Part shown: piece after piece, positions 24,105 to 32,951 of the stretch
How positions within the stretch are numbered: the first letter of the stretch is position 1
How the letters are laid out: each line of letters starts with the position of its first letter
Origin: Candidatus Ruminimicrobiellum bubulum
Lineage (GTDB): Bacteria > Elusimicrobiota > Endomicrobiia > Endomicrobiales > Endomicrobiaceae
Direction of reading: 5' to 3'
Length of the DNA: 32,951 bases
NCBI GenBank assembly: GCA_017651625.1
Contig: JAGCCP010000034.1
Span: 1 to 32,951 of the forward strand
Notes under the pieces: generated by a model
Database searches by the model: none
Told to the model about the DNA's origin: nothing
What the model saw: the letters and a program-made list of their open reading frames with translations, nothing else
Translations under genes and position numbers: made by a program

Positions 24105-25352
24105 ATGTCTAGTGAACTTATAAATGCACTCGAAACAATACAAAAAGAGAAAAAAATTTCAAAGGAAGAGATTTTGCATGTTATAGAAAATGCTTTAGTA
24201 TCCGCATATAAAAAACATGTCGGTAAAGCCGTTAATGTAGAGGCAAAAGTTGATCCGGAAACCGGAGCTATGTCCGCATGTGTAATAAAAAAAGTTGTCG
24301 AAGAAGTTTCCAATCCTTTATTGGAAGTAAGTCTTCAAGATGCAAAAAAAGTTTTAAAATCAGCAAAAATCGATGAAGAAATAAAAATTCCTTTAGACAC
24401 TGATGATTTCTCGAGAATAGCAGCGCAAACGGCAAAGCAAGTTATTGTACAAAAAATAAGAGAATCCGAAAGAGATTCTTTGTATGAAGAGATGAAAGGC
24501 AAAATAGGAGAGATGATAAACGGTTCTATTTATAAAATAGCAAACAGAAATATAATAGTAGATTTAGGCAGAACAGAAGCTATTCTTCCTGTATCTGAAC
24601 AGGCACCTAAAGAAACTTTTTCTGTAGGACAACACATTAGAGCATTGATAATTAAAGCAGAAAAAAATGCTAAGGGACCTAATATAGTTTTATCAAGAAC
24701 ACATCCTGATTTAGTTAAAGTTTTATTTGAACTTGAAGTTCCCGAGATATATGAAAAGGTAGTAGATATAGTAAATATAGTAAGAGAACCCGGATTAAGA
24801 ACAAAAATTTCCGTTATTTCACATAATTCAAAAGTTGATCCTGTAGGAGCTTGTGTAGGAGTAAAAGGTGCGAGAATAAAACCTATAATAGATGAACTTA
24901 GAGGAGAAAGAATAGATTTGATACCTTTTTCAAATGATCCTGTAAAATATATTACAGCTGCTCTTTCCCCCGCAAAAGTTTTAACAGTTGCAATTATTTC
25001 AGAAGAAGAGAAGAAAGCCGAAGTTATTGTTGCAAACGATATGTTATCTTTGGCAATAGGAAAGTCCGGACACAATGTAAGACTTGCCGCAAGACTTACC
25101 GGTTGGCATATAGATGTAAAATCCGAAGAACAGAAAAAGCAAGAAACAGAGCAAAAAATTGCTAATAAAACATCTGTTTTAGAACAATTAAAAGGCGTAA
25201 GCGATAAAACTATAGAATTATTGGTTCAAGCTGGATTCACAAACATAAATAAAATAGCTGAATTAAAAATTGAAGACTTAACAACTTTACCGGGAATAGG
25301 TGAAAAAACCGCAGAAAAAATTATTGAAGCAGCAAAAGAAGCACTTAAGTAG
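24105..25352 (+). CDS. nusA: Transcription termination/antitermination factor NusA
   Basis: Binds RNA polymerase and nascent RNA and strengthens pausing and hairpin-dependent termination. In 415 residues: N-terminal polymerase-binding domain (1-130), S1 domain (about 135-200, with IVDLGRTEAILP), two KH domains (about 200-345, with DPVGACVGVKGARI and LAIGKSGHNVRLAARLTGW), and one C-terminal helix-hairpin-helix acidic-repeat-like domain (about 360-415, with LTTLPGIGEKTAEKI). A GGAGG ribosome site precedes the ATG. As a termination enhancer encoded behind a terminator-like leader, it is a candidate to regulate its own operon. The ylxR and L7Ae-type genes often found between nusA and infB are absent. 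Confidence 0.97.
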   Translation: MSSELINALETIQKEKKISKEEILHVIENALVSAYKKHVGKAVNVEAKVDPETGAMSACVIKKVVEEVSNPLLEVSLQDAKKVLKSAKIDEEIKIPLDTDDFSRIAAQTAKQVIVQKIRESERDSLYEEMKGKIGEMINGSIYKIANRNIIVDLGRTEAILPVSEQAPKETFSVGQHIRALIIKAEKNAKGPNIVLSRTHPDLVKVLFELEVPEIYEKVVDIVNIVREPGLRTKISVISHNSKVDPVGACVGVKGARIKPIIDELRGERIDLIPFSNDPVKYITAALSPAKVLTVAIISEEEKKAEVIVANDMLSLAIGKSGHNVRLAARLTGWHIDVKSEEQKKQETEQKIANKTSVLEQLKGVSDKTIELLVQAGFTNINKIAELKIEDLTTLPGIGEKTAEKIIEAAKEALK

Positions 25353-25388
25353 TTTTAGAAGATTTTAGAAGAAGGAGTTGATGATTAT

Positions 25389-27680
25389 ATGGCCACAACA
25401 ACAAAAAAAACAACAAAAAAAGAAAGCACAGAAGAAACAAAAGTAAAAAAGACAAAGAAATCGGCAACCACTAGTAGCGGTTCCAAGACAACCACAAAGA
25501 AAGCAAAAGTTTCCGGTTCATCTTCTACAACTGTGTCCAAAACAGAAAAAAAAGCTCCAAAATCTTCTAAAACAAAAGAAAAAACGGAAAAGAAAGCAAC
25601 TCACAAAACAAAAACAGCATCTTCAGATACAAAAAAAGCTGCTCCGGTAAAAAAAGTATCCGGTACAAAAAAGGTTAATGTTCCAAAAAAAGTTTCAGAT
25701 ACAAAAAAAGCAGAAGAACAAAAACAAAATGAACAAGAAAACGAAAAACAAAAAATATTAGAAGAACAGAAAAAAATCGAAGAAGAAAAAAGAAGAGTCG
25801 AAGAAGAAGCAAGAAGAAAAGCTGCAGAAGAGGAAGCAAGAAGAAAAGCCGAAGAAGAAGCGAAAAGAAAAGCTGCAGAAGAGGAAGCAAGAAGAAAAGC
25901 CGAAGAAGAAGCAAAAAAACCAAAGTTACCTTCAATAACAATAAATGAACTTATAACGGTAAAAGATCTTGCCGAAAAAATGAATTTAAAAGTCGGAGAC
26001 ATCTTAAGAAAATTGATGGCATTAGGAACTCTTGCCACAATTAATCAAAGATTAGATACCGATACTGCAATTTTACTTGCAAACGAATTCGGATTTGATG
26101 CAAAGTTATCTTCATTATATGAGGAAGAAAATATCAAAGAAGACTCTTCCGAAAATGACAAAGCAAATCTTCAACCAAGATCTCCGATAGTTACAATTAT
26201 GGGACACGTTGATCACGGTAAAACTTCTTTGCTCGATGCAATAAGACATAGTAATGTTATAGCCGGTGAAGCCGGTGGAATAACACAACATATAGGAGCT
26301 TACAGAGTAAAAACTTCTACCGGAGAAATAACATTTTTAGATACTCCGGGACATGAAGCTTTTACTGCAATGAGATCAAGAGGTGCACAAGCAACAGATA
26401 TTGTTATATTGGTTGTTTCGGCAGCCGATGGTGTTATGCCTCAAACAATAGAAGCAATAAACCATGCAAAAGCAGCAAATGTGCCCATAATAGTTGCAGT
26501 AAATAAGATTGATTTACCTACAGCAAATCCTGAAAAAATAAGACAAGAAATAAGCAATTATGGTTTACTTCCTGAAGAATGGGGTGGTGATACCATAATG
26601 GTTGATATATCCGCAAAACAAAAATTAAATATAGACTCTTTGTTAGAATTGGTCCAACTTAAAGCAGAAATGATGGAACTAAAAGCAAATCCTAACAAAC
26701 ATGCAGAAGGTATAGTTATAGAAGCAAAATTAGATCCTAAAAGAGGAGCTGTTGCTACCGTACTTGTTCAAAGCGGAACTCTTCATGTAGGAGATAATTT
26801 AGTTGTAGGAACAACTTTCGGTAAGGTAAGAGCCATGATTGATGAATACGGAAAGAGATTCGACAAAGCCATACCAAGTATGCCTGTAGAGATATTGGGA
26901 TTAAACGAACCTCCTCAAGCCGGTGATAAATTTATTGTATTGGAACATGAATCTCAAGTAAGAGAAATAGCTAATGCAAGAAAAGAAAAAGCTAAAGCCG
27001 ATGCATTAAGGCCGAAACAACATGTTTCCTTATTAGATTTAAATGCAGGTAAAGCAAAACATCTTAAGATTATTTTAAAAACCGATGTTCAAGGTTCCTT
27101 GGGCGCATTGTGTGATGCTCTTGAAAGAATGTCTAACTCGGAAATAAATTTGGAAATTATACATAAAGGTGCAGGGTCCATTACAGAATCCGATGTGGTT
27201 TTGGCTGCAGCTTCCGATGCCTTGATTGTAGGCTTTAATATAAGACCTGATGCGGCAGTAGAAAAATTAGCAGAGACAGAAGGTGTAAGCATAAATGTTT
27301 ATAGAATCATTTATGACCTTATTGCCGATATTAAAGCTGCTATGGAAGGTTTGCTTGATCCTGACACACAAGAGAAAATTACGGGAAAAGCTGTTGTTAA
27401 ACAAGTATTTAAATTATCTTCAGCAGGGACAGTTGCCGGTTGTACCGTAACGGAAGGTAAAGCTCAAAGAAATGTTAAAGTAAGACTTTTAAGAGATAAT
27501 GTTATTATATTTGAAGGCAGTACTTCCGCAATAAAAAGATTCAAAGATGATGTTAAGGAAGTTGAAAAAGGATATGAGTGCGGTATTTCTCTTGAAAACT
27601 TTTCTGATATAAAAGTTTCCGATGTCATGGAATTCTTTACCATAGAAAAAATTGCAAGAAAGTTAGTAAGTGAAAACTAG
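25389..27680 (+). CDS. infB: Translation initiation factor IF-2
   Basis: GTPase that places initiator tRNA on the ribosome. In 763 residues, a long low-complexity N-terminus (1-180) is rich in Lys, Thr and Ser and then in Glu/Ala/Arg coil repeats. An IF2-N domain follows (about 180-240, [18 protein letters not shown]). The GTPase domain has G1 GHVDHGKT near 271-278, G3 DTPGHEAF, G4 NKID and G5 SAK, followed by domains II-IV ending about 760. An AAGGAG ribosome site lies 11 bases before the ATG. The lysine-rich start resembles the tail of the basic protein at 22993-23427, probably through shared composition rather than descent. Confidence 0.98.
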   Translation: MATTTKKTTKKESTEETKVKKTKKSATTSSGSKTTTKKAKVSGSSSTTVSKTEKKAPKSSKTKEKTEKKATHKTKTASSDTKKAAPVKKVSGTKKVNVPKKVSDTKKAEEQKQNEQENEKQKILEEQKKIEEEKRRVEEEARRKAAEEEARRKAEEEAKRKAAEEEARRKAEEEAKKPKLPSITINELITVKDLAEKMNLKVGDILRKLMALGTLATINQRLDTDTAILLANEFGFDAKLSSLYEEENIKEDSSENDKANLQPRSPIVTIMGHVDHGKTSLLDAIRHSNVIAGEAGGITQHIGAYRVKTSTGEITFLDTPGHEAFTAMRSRGAQATDIVILVVSAADGVMPQTIEAINHAKAANVPIIVAVNKIDLPTANPEKIRQEISNYGLLPEEWGGDTIMVDISAKQKLNIDSLLELVQLKAEMMELKANPNKHAEGIVIEAKLDPKRGAVATVLVQSGTLHVGDNLVVGTTFGKVRAMIDEYGKRFDKAIPSMPVEILGLNEPPQAGDKFIVLEHESQVREIANARKEKAKADALRPKQHVSLLDLNAGKAKHLKIILKTDVQGSLGALCDALERMSNSEINLEIIHKGAGSITESDVVLAAASDALIVGFNIRPDAAVEKLAETEGVSINVYRIIYDLIADIKAAMEGLLDPDTQEKITGKAVVKQVFKLSSAGTVAGCTVTEGKAQRNVKVRLLRDNVIIFEGSTSAIKRFKDDVKEVEKGYECGISLENFSDIKVSDVMEFFTIEKIARKLVSEN
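25821..25912 (+). repeat. 51-bp tandem repeat inside infB
   Basis: A 51-bp unit beginning GCTGCAGAAGAGGAAGCAAG occurs at 25821-25871 and again from 25872, identical over the first 41 bases. It encodes a 17-residue Glu/Ala/Arg/Lys helix unit. The near identity suggests recent slippage duplication, so repeat number may vary between strains. Confidence 0.85.
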
Positions 27681-27724
27681 ACTACAATTAGTAATTAGCA
27701 ATAAGAAAAAAAGCGGAGTAAAAA

Positions 27725-28081
27725 TTGAAAGCATACAAAAGAGCAACAAGAGTTGCGGAATTAATACAAAAAAATATAGCTGAAATTTTGAGAGATATCA
27801 AAGAATTAAATAAAGGGTTAGTAACGGTAACAAGCGTAAGACTTACCGATGATTTACAAACCTGCAGAATATTTTATTCCGTTATCGGAACGGAAGATGA
27901 TAAAAAGAATGCGGAAAAAGTGTTAAATGAAAATCTTAAACAGATAAGATATCAACTCGCACAAAACATGGAATTAAGAAGAACACCTACGATAGATTTT
28001 AAGTATGATGATTCCGGGGAAAAAGCGGAGAAAATATTTGAAATTTTAGATAAAATAGAACATGAAAAAGATAATAAATAA
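27725..28081 (+). CDS. rbfA: Ribosome-binding factor A
   Basis: Cold-adaptation and 16S maturation factor acting on the 30S subunit. The 118-residue length is typical. The KH-like fold shows YKRATRVAELIQKNIAEILR at the start, VTVTSVRLTDDLQTCRIFYS in the middle and RRTPTIDFKYDDS near the end. The start codon is TTG at 27725, supported by a GCGGAG ribosome site six bases upstream (27713-27718) and by the conserved N-terminus. It overlaps nrnA by 20 bases. Confidence 0.94.
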   Translation: MKAYKRATRVAELIQKNIAEILRDIKELNKGLVTVTSVRLTDDLQTCRIFYSVIGTEDDKKNAEKVLNENLKQIRYQLAQNMELRRTPTIDFKYDDSGEKAEKIFEILDKIEHEKDNK

Positions 28082-29066
28082 TAACTTAACACTACAAAAC
28101 AGCTCAAAGAAAGAAATTCTTGACGCTATATCAAAAATCATTAAACAATCGAAAACTTTTTTTATAGCCGGTCATACAAAACCTGACGGAGATGCTCTCG
28201 GTTCAGGACTCGCACTTTCATCTTTATTGAGAAGAATGGGCAAAAAAGTTACTCATTGTTCATTGGACCCTGTTCCTCAAGATATGGTTTTTATGAACGG
28301 TTCAAAAACCATAAAAATAACAAATAAAATATCAAAAAAGTTTGATTGTGCAATTATTTTAGAGTGCATAAGTTTTGAAAGAATGGGAAACATTATTTCC
28401 CCTTCTCAAGCAAAAAAAATAATAAACATCGATCATCATCTTGCTCATACAAATTTCGGAAATGTCAATTATATTGTGCCTACTTCATCGTCAGTTTCAG
28501 AATTGATTTATGATATTTTTATAAATCTAAAAAAGCTACCTACAAAACAAGAAGCTGAAAATTTGTATGTGGGCATTGTAACCGATACCGGAAGATTTCA
28601 GCAATTGAACACAAATGCAAATTCTCATTTAGTTGTTGCAGACTTATTAAAACTCGGTGTTAATTCTAACAAGCTTTGTAAAAAATTATTTTTGACAATG
28701 GAAATTTCAAAAATGAGGCTATATGGTTTTGCCTTATCAAATATTGAAACTGCTTATGATGAGAAATTAGTATATATAAAATTAACGAAAGAAATGTTTA
28801 ATAAAGCTAAAGCTTCCGACACAGATACCGATGGTATAATAAACTATTGTATTTCCGCACCTAAAGCCGTTGTAGGTTGTTTACTTAAAGAAGCTGATAA
28901 AAATTCAACTAAATTAAGTTTTCGTTCAATAGAAAAATTTAATCTATTAAATATTGTTAAACTGTTTAACGGCGGCGGTCATAAAAATGCCGCAGGATGC
29001 ACTATAAATGCAGATATAAATACTGCAACAAAAAAAATCATTCAAGCTTTTAAAGGTAAATTATAA
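28062..29066 (+). CDS. nrnA: DHH/DHHA1 phosphoesterase, NrnA-like (nanoRNase/pAp phosphatase)
   Basis: NrnA degrades very short RNAs, including pGpG, and dephosphorylates pAp. At 334 residues it has the family length. Motif I is GHTKPDGDALGS, motif III NIDHHLAH, motif IV GIVTDTGRF, and the DHHA1 substrate motif GGGHKNAAGC. The usual Asp of motif II is Glu here (AIILECISFERMG), a conservative change at a metal ligand. The position between rbfA and truB is conserved in many bacteria. Since two diguanylate cyclases are encoded nearby, degradation of the c-di-GMP product pGpG is a plausible cellular role. Confidence 0.92.
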   Translation: MKKIINNNLTLQNSSKKEILDAISKIIKQSKTFFIAGHTKPDGDALGSGLALSSLLRRMGKKVTHCSLDPVPQDMVFMNGSKTIKITNKISKKFDCAIILECISFERMGNIISPSQAKKIINIDHHLAHTNFGNVNYIVPTSSSVSELIYDIFINLKKLPTKQEAENLYVGIVTDTGRFQQLNTNANSHLVVADLLKLGVNSNKLCKKLFLTMEISKMRLYGFALSNIETAYDEKLVYIKLTKEMFNKAKASDTDTDGIINYCISAPKAVVGCLLKEADKNSTKLSFRSIEKFNLLNIVKLFNGGGHKNAAGCTINADINTATKKIIQAFKGKL

Positions 29067-29753
29067 GTGCAATATAACGACTTTTCCGGACTTCTATTAG
29101 TAAATAAACCTATAGGAATTACCTCTTTTAAGCTTGTTCATATTATCAAAAAAATTTTCAATGTAAAAAAAGCAGGACACTGCGGAACGTTAGATCCGTT
29201 AGCAAGCGGTCTAATGATTGTTTTATTAGGCAAATACACAAAACTTCAAGACAGATTCATGAAACAGGATAAAGTTTATTACACTGAAATAAAATTAGGT
29301 TTAAAAACGGACAGCGGAGATCTTGACGGTAAAGTAATTTCACAATCCGATTATTCGCATGTAACAAAGGATTTAATAGAACAAGCATGTGAAAGTTTCA
29401 TCGGCAAAATCAGTCAAATTCCCCCCATGTATTCTGCATTAAAAGTTAATGGTAAAAAATTATATGAACTTGCACGCAAAGGAATTACTATTGAGAGAAA
29501 ACCGAGAGAAATAACAATTTATAATATAGATTTAATCGATTATCAAAAAGATTTTTTTTCAATAAGAATAAAATGTTCAAGCGGAACATATATTAGAACA
29601 TTGGCAGAAGATATTGGAACAAAGTTAAACACAGACACGGTCATAACCAAATTAATACGAGAAGAAATCGGTAACTACAAGCTTTCAGATGCGACAGATA
29701 TTGAAAAGATAAAGGAAACCGGTTCCGAATATTTGCAAAAAATTGATTTTTAA
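29067..29753 (+). CDS. truB: tRNA pseudouridine-55 synthase
   Basis: Converts U55 of the tRNA T-loop to pseudouridine. The catalytic aspartate is D43 in GHCGTLDPLASG. Other family blocks are GLLLVNKPIGITS at the start, QIPPMYSALKVNGKKLYELAR, and KCSSGTYIRTLAEDIG. At 228 residues it lacks a full C-terminal PUA domain, like many short bacterial TruB proteins. The start is GTG at 29067, directly after the nrnA stop, giving a seamless translational junction. Confidence 0.95.
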   Translation: MQYNDFSGLLLVNKPIGITSFKLVHIIKKIFNVKKAGHCGTLDPLASGLMIVLLGKYTKLQDRFMKQDKVYYTEIKLGLKTDSGDLDGKVISQSDYSHVTKDLIEQACESFIGKISQIPPMYSALKVNGKKLYELARKGITIERKPREITIYNIDLIDYQKDFFSIRIKCSSGTYIRTLAEDIGTKLNTDTVITKLIREEIGNYKLSDATDIEKIKETGSEYLQKIDF

Positions 29754-29811
29754 AACAACAAATTTATATAATGTTTTCCGATATAAGACTTTTATTAAAA
29801 CGGAGGTTATA

Positions 29812-30324
29812 ATGGAAGAAGGTTTACAGGAAACAAGTTCAAGCAATAATAAAAAAACTTCATTTTTAAGCATGTCTATAAGTAAAAAAACATTAATTAT
29901 TGTAGTTTGTTCAGTTGTATGTTTCTTAGCAGTACTTTTATTGTTTTTTGTCATGAGTAGTAACAACAGAAAAACACATGCACAATCTTTTTCAAGACCC
30001 TCCATCAATGGTCCCAAAAGACCTTCCGGAAGAAATGTTGAAAAACAAAATCCCGAACAAAGGCCACAAGCGAAACCACCGATGCAAAATTCTGAAGGAA
30101 TACGTCGAAGTGCCCCTGATAATCCTCAAAGAAGGATTCCTAGAGGTATATTTCAAGGAGAAACTCCGGAACAAGAAAGCCAAAGACACTTGAGGGAAAT
30201 GGAAAGACGAAAAGATCCTAATTACAGACCTCAAGAACGGATTCGATCAAACGAACGTAGGCATAGAAGAGATCAACAGAAAAAAAGCTCCTCCGAGAGA
30301 GAGAGGCCAAAATTAAATTCTTAA
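29812..30324 (+). CDS. Single-pass membrane protein with Arg/Pro-rich disordered tail
   Basis: I place the start at ATG 29812, because an ideal CGGAGG ribosome site (29801-29806) lies five bases before it. An in-frame TTG at 29743 would overlap truB and lacks such a site. The 170-residue protein has a short polar N-terminus, one membrane helix (about 27-50), and then about 115 residues rich in Arg, Pro, Gln and Glu with no predicted fold. The N-terminus lacks a clean signal peptidase site, so it is probably an anchor. The Arg-rich tail could contact nucleic acid, phospholipid or cell wall, depending on which side it faces. It ends the rimP operon. No family recognised. Confidence 0.75.
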   Translation: MEEGLQETSSSNNKKTSFLSMSISKKTLIIVVCSVVCFLAVLLLFFVMSSNNRKTHAQSFSRPSINGPKRPSGRNVEKQNPEQRPQAKPPMQNSEGIRRSAPDNPQRRIPRGIFQGETPEQESQRHLREMERRKDPNYRPQERIRSNERRHRRDQQKKSSSERERPKLNS

Positions 30325-30353
30325 GAAACCTTGAATAAATATTAATTTAAAAT

Positions 30354-30389
30354 AAAAAAAGCAGATGACGAAATTCATCTGCTTTTTTT
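30354..30389. terminator. Strong bidirectional intrinsic terminator
   Basis: AAAAAAAGCAGATGA (30354-30368) and TCATCTGCTTTTTTT (30375-30389) form a perfect 15-bp inverted repeat with a six-base loop. It is flanked by A and T runs, so it works on both strands. It lies between the convergent ends of the membrane-protein gene and the large HExxH gene. Confidence 0.95.
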
Positions 30390-30407
30390 ATAAAATTATA
30401 TACTTCA

Positions 30408-32951
30408 TCAGAATCGTGCAAAGTTAAACATTTTTAATATATTTTGACACAACTCCATTGTCTCATTTTTTGTAGAAACTATAACCGCAGACGGATTACC
30501 TGTAGTAACTGCAATATATTGAGTCAAAAGTTGTGACATAGCTTGGCTATAATCATTATCATCCAAATTATCCACAAAGCCTTCTGTTTGCAAACATTGT
30601 GCAACCGCACTCATCATACCATCCCAATCCATACTGATTTCCAAATCTATAGAAGCTTCCATAAGCAAGCCTATTACTCCTCTTGCCATATAATGTTCTT
30701 CTATAGGCGTAGCACCTACTCTCATATAGCCTGCATCTTCCTTATACTCATCTTTTACGTCCTGTGTAAGATCAACACCCAATTGTTCACAAAGAACTAA
30801 TCTCGCGATATCCGACGAGAATTCTCCAAAAGCTCTTTCCGACATATTCTTATCTTCACCCAAATACACATTGGTAATATTATGCATTATTTCATGTGCC
30901 ATAATGTCCGGCATCATCGCTTCGACTTGGAAAGAAAAATTTGAATTTGCAAAACCTGACTGAAGAATATATACTTCGGTATTATTATAAATATTACTCC
31001 AAATTTCATTAATGGTATCCTCATCAATATCAAATTCATTGATATAAGACTCTAACATAATATCGTAAACCATTGCTAAAGAAGATTTTAATCTGTCCGT
31101 TGCGGTTTCATAATTTTTATTATCTTTTTCTTCCTCTGTAATTAAAGAGTTTTCTCCTTTCATTACACTTGCAAGATAATCTTTTGCCTGATCTTTCATA
31201 TCTTGAGGTATATCTACAACTACCCCTTCTTCTCTTAATTTTAAATAAGCCAAATATCTTGCCGTTATATCGAAATTAGAATCACTCACTACTTGTTGCA
31301 AATCTGTAGTCGATAAATCATAAACATATCCATAGTCAGATACTGGAGCAGGTCCGGAAGAAGAAACAGACATACTGATACCATGACTACCACCGGTTTT
31401 TGTTCCACCGGAAGAAGATTGTTCCGGAACAAATGGTTTTGAAAAATTTTCTCTGGCATTCCAAATCATTTCACCATTTGCAACATCACTTACTTGAACA
31501 ATTCCCATATCTTTTTTTACATCGACAGAGTATGTTTTATTTGTTTCCTCATCCACCAAATAAAATCTTATAACATCACCTTTTTCTGCATAAGCGCTGT
31601 CTGTAGGGAAATCATAACAAACATACTTCAAAGAATCCATAGTAAAGCCAAAGTCTCTACCGCAAGCATCTATTAAAGTGCTCGAAACCGTTACCAATTC
31701 AAAAGACTCAACAATATCATCACGGGTAAATGTTTTATTTGTATAGTATCCCATAGTCGTTTCTATTATATCTTTATCGGCAACAAGATCTAAAAGCTCA
31801 ACTCTGTGAGATACTTCACCATCCACGGAAATATTTCCATATGTTCCGGTAACATCCATTCCTGTATCTGTAATATAAAGAATTTTTATTCCATCATACT
31901 CCAATGTAATTCCAACTTCCGTTAACGACAAACTGTTTTCACTGGGAATATCAAATTTATTTTCTTTTGAATATAAAACATCGCAGTAATATATATCACT
32001 AAATTGTATGTTTTCATTCCCTGTCAATTGTTTAAATTTATCCACAATTTCATCTTGGTTATTCACAATTGAATAGAAACATGATAATTCCATCCCGGCC
32101 ACAAAATTAACTTTCTGTTCTCCGTTATACATAGTTTGTATTGTAAGATTTTTTGGATGTTCAGGATCTGTATCTGCAATAATCCCCCTCTCCGTAGCCA
32201 TAATTTCATCTTCCATGGCAGTCATTTCACCACTTTGAACTTTAGGGTGATTTAATATATGAGTGTACTCATGTGCAATTTTGGTAAAAATATATCCGGC
32301 ATCAGGAATACTATCAAAATCTTCAACCGGAATAATTATCGTATTTAACTCCGCACATGCACAAGCTGAAGCTCCGGATACTTCTGTTCCGGACATAAAT
32401 ACAATTTTAGTGTCAGGATCAACGTTAGTACCAAAAGTTTCATTATAAATTTCCACTGCCTGTTGAACTTGTTCCAAAACTTCAGGATTATTTGAAAAAT
32501 CTATTGACTGTTGACATTCTTGAACAGTACCAGGTGAGTATTTCATATTTGTATGTTGTAAATAATCATATAATGTCTGTGTATCTTCTTGTATTTGGAT
32601 ATTTTCATTTAAAGACACAGAATTTTCTGTATCTGTTCTTTTGGCAAACATAGACAATATCAAATCCGTAGTTTTTGCCAAATATGTTCCGGTTGTGCCG
32701 GTTACCTCAGGCATTACGACATCTGAAACTGTTTTTTGAATATATAAAGTTTGTTGTCCTCCGGGATTGTTTCCCTGCAACAAATCATCAGTCTTCTTAT
32801 AAGCTTGTGTCATATCCATATATTGGCTTTCTACTTCATTATCACTATAACCCAATATGTATAAACTTTGATCAACAAGATTTTCTACTATTCCTCTATC
32901 TATTCCTAATGTCTGTAATGCTGTATCTATTATACCGGGACTATAATTTCC
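30408..32951 (-). CDS. Large protein with two HExxH metallopeptidase-like motifs (N-terminus outside window)
   Basis: The frame is open to the window edge, giving 847 residues with the N-terminus missing. A TTG at 32855 is not a convincing start because coding sequence continues upstream of it. Two zinc-peptidase-type motifs are present: HEYTHIL (codons from 32273 down to 32259) and HEIMHNI (codons 30896-30882). Each is followed 20-30 residues later by acidic residues (ATERGIIAD; GEFSSDIARL) that could supply the third ligand, as in gluzincins. Between them lie beta-rich sequence and a Ser/Gly-rich linker (SSSGGTKTGGSHGIS). The protein is acidic and probably exported or secreted, but the signal region is not visible. 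The family is unknown; whether both sites are active is unproven. Confidence 0.75.
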   Translation of the reverse strand, partial: GNYSPGIIDTALQTLGIDRGIVENLVDQSLYILGYSDNEVESQYMDMTQAYKKTDDLLQGNNPGGQQTLYIQKTVSDVVMPEVTGTTGTYLAKTTDLILSMFAKRTDTENSVSLNENIQIQEDTQTLYDYLQHTNMKYSPGTVQECQQSIDFSNNPEVLEQVQQAVEIYNETFGTNVDPDTKIVFMSGTEVSGASACACAELNTIIIPVEDFDSIPDAGYIFTKIAHEYTHILNHPKVQSGEMTAMEDEIMATERGIIADTDPEHPKNLTIQTMYNGEQKVNFVAGMELSCFYSIVNNQDEIVDKFKQLTGNENIQFSDIYYCDVLYSKENKFDIPSENSLSLTEVGITLEYDGIKILYITDTGMDVTGTYGNISVDGEVSHRVELLDLVADKDIIETTMGYYTNKTFTRDDIVESFELVTVSSTLIDACGRDFGFTMDSLKYVCYDFPTDSAYAEKGDVIRFYLVDEETNKTYSVDVKKDMGIVQVSDVANGEMIWNARENFSKPFVPEQSSSGGTKTGGSHGISMSVSSSGPAPVSDYGYVYDLSTTDLQQVVSDSNFDITARYLAYLKLREEGVVVDIPQDMKDQAKDYLASVMKGENSLITEEEKDNKNYETATDRLKSSLAMVYDIMLESYINEFDIDEDTINEIWSNIYNNTEVYILQSGFANSNFSFQVEAMMPDIMAHEIMHNITNVYLGEDKNMSERAFGEFSSDIARLVLCEQLGVDLTQDVKDEYKEDAGYMRVGATPIEEHYMARGVIGLLMEASIDLEISMDWDGMMSAVAQCLQTEGFVDNLDDNDYSQAMSQLLTQYIAVTTGNPSAVIVSTKNETMELCQNILKMFNFARF

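Noticed and set aside
25821-25912. CRISPR-like repeat structure
   Set aside because: The repeat is directly tandem, in frame within infB, and has no spacers.
25601-26038. Minus-strand open frame rich in Phe/Ser/Leu opposite infB
   Set aside because: It is the complement of the Lys/Glu-rich IF-2 N-terminus; its low-complexity composition is explained by that.
27681-27724. Possible hairpin or repeat in the infB-rbfA gap
   Set aside because: Only a short AT-rich partial symmetry is visible, with no stable stem or T run.
29743-29811. Upstream TTG extension of the membrane protein gene
   Set aside because: The CGGAGG site is placed perfectly for ATG 29812, and the extension overlaps truB without its own ribosome site.
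32855-32951. TTG at 32855 as the true start of the HExxH protein
   Set aside because: The same frame continues as sensible coding sequence to the window edge, so the real start is outside.

Overview
The window is AT-rich (by eye roughly 30% GC), and tightly packed genes fill almost all of it. No stretch over 300 bases lacks a gene. No rRNA, tRNA, CRISPR array or insertion sequence was seen. A lipid A-type acyltransferase and several exported proteins point to a diderm (Gram-negative-type) bacterium. The PTS control genes mix two known arrangements: a proteobacterial order (hpf-ptsN-hprK-rapZ-EIIA) and the rapZ-yvcK pair typical of Firmicutes. Together with the very low GC this would fit a host-associated lineage such as Elusimicrobiota (Endomicrobia-like). 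That assignment is an inference, not a demonstration.

Layout. (1) Positions 1-3120, minus strand: a pyrimidine operon read pyrR, an exported TPR protein, pyrB, pyrC; pyrC runs off the left edge. (2) 3261-6907, plus strand: a small HipB-like regulator without a HipA toxin, an exported protein that looks like two SpoVG-type domains in tandem, and two membrane-anchored GGDEF diguanylate cyclases. (3) 6922-22831, minus strand: smc, a DUF362/ferredoxin protein and an lpxL-like acyltransferase. A probable promoter follows, then a twelve-gene PTS operon: hpf, ptsN, hprK, rapZ, yvcK, EIIA, EIIB, a GH57 alpha-glucan enzyme, EIIC, EIID, ptsH, ptsI. (4) 22993-23427, minus strand: a protein with a histone-H1-like basic tail joined to an Ig-like domain. 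(5) 23639-30324, plus strand: the translation/transcription operon rimP, nusA, infB, rbfA, nrnA, truB, plus a membrane protein with an Arg/Pro-rich tail. It ends at a strong terminator shared with the convergent gene. (6) 30408-32951, minus strand: the C-terminal 847 residues of a large protein with two separate HExxH motifs, cut by the window edge.

How they work together. The PTS operon holds the phosphate chain from EI to HPr to EIIA/EIIB, a mannose-family permease (EIIC/EIID), the HPr-Ser46 kinase HprK, the nitrogen-type EIIA (PtsN), and two amino-sugar-linked regulators (RapZ, YvcK). A cytoplasmic alpha-glucan enzyme sits among the permease genes. Sugar uptake, sensing of energy state, envelope precursor supply and reserve glucan turnover may therefore be co-transcribed.

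The most notable items are the terminator-like hairpin between the rimP-nusA promoter and rimP, the exported double SpoVG-like protein, the combined PTS/GH57/RapZ/YvcK operon, the orphan HipB-like regulator and the twin-HExxH protein.
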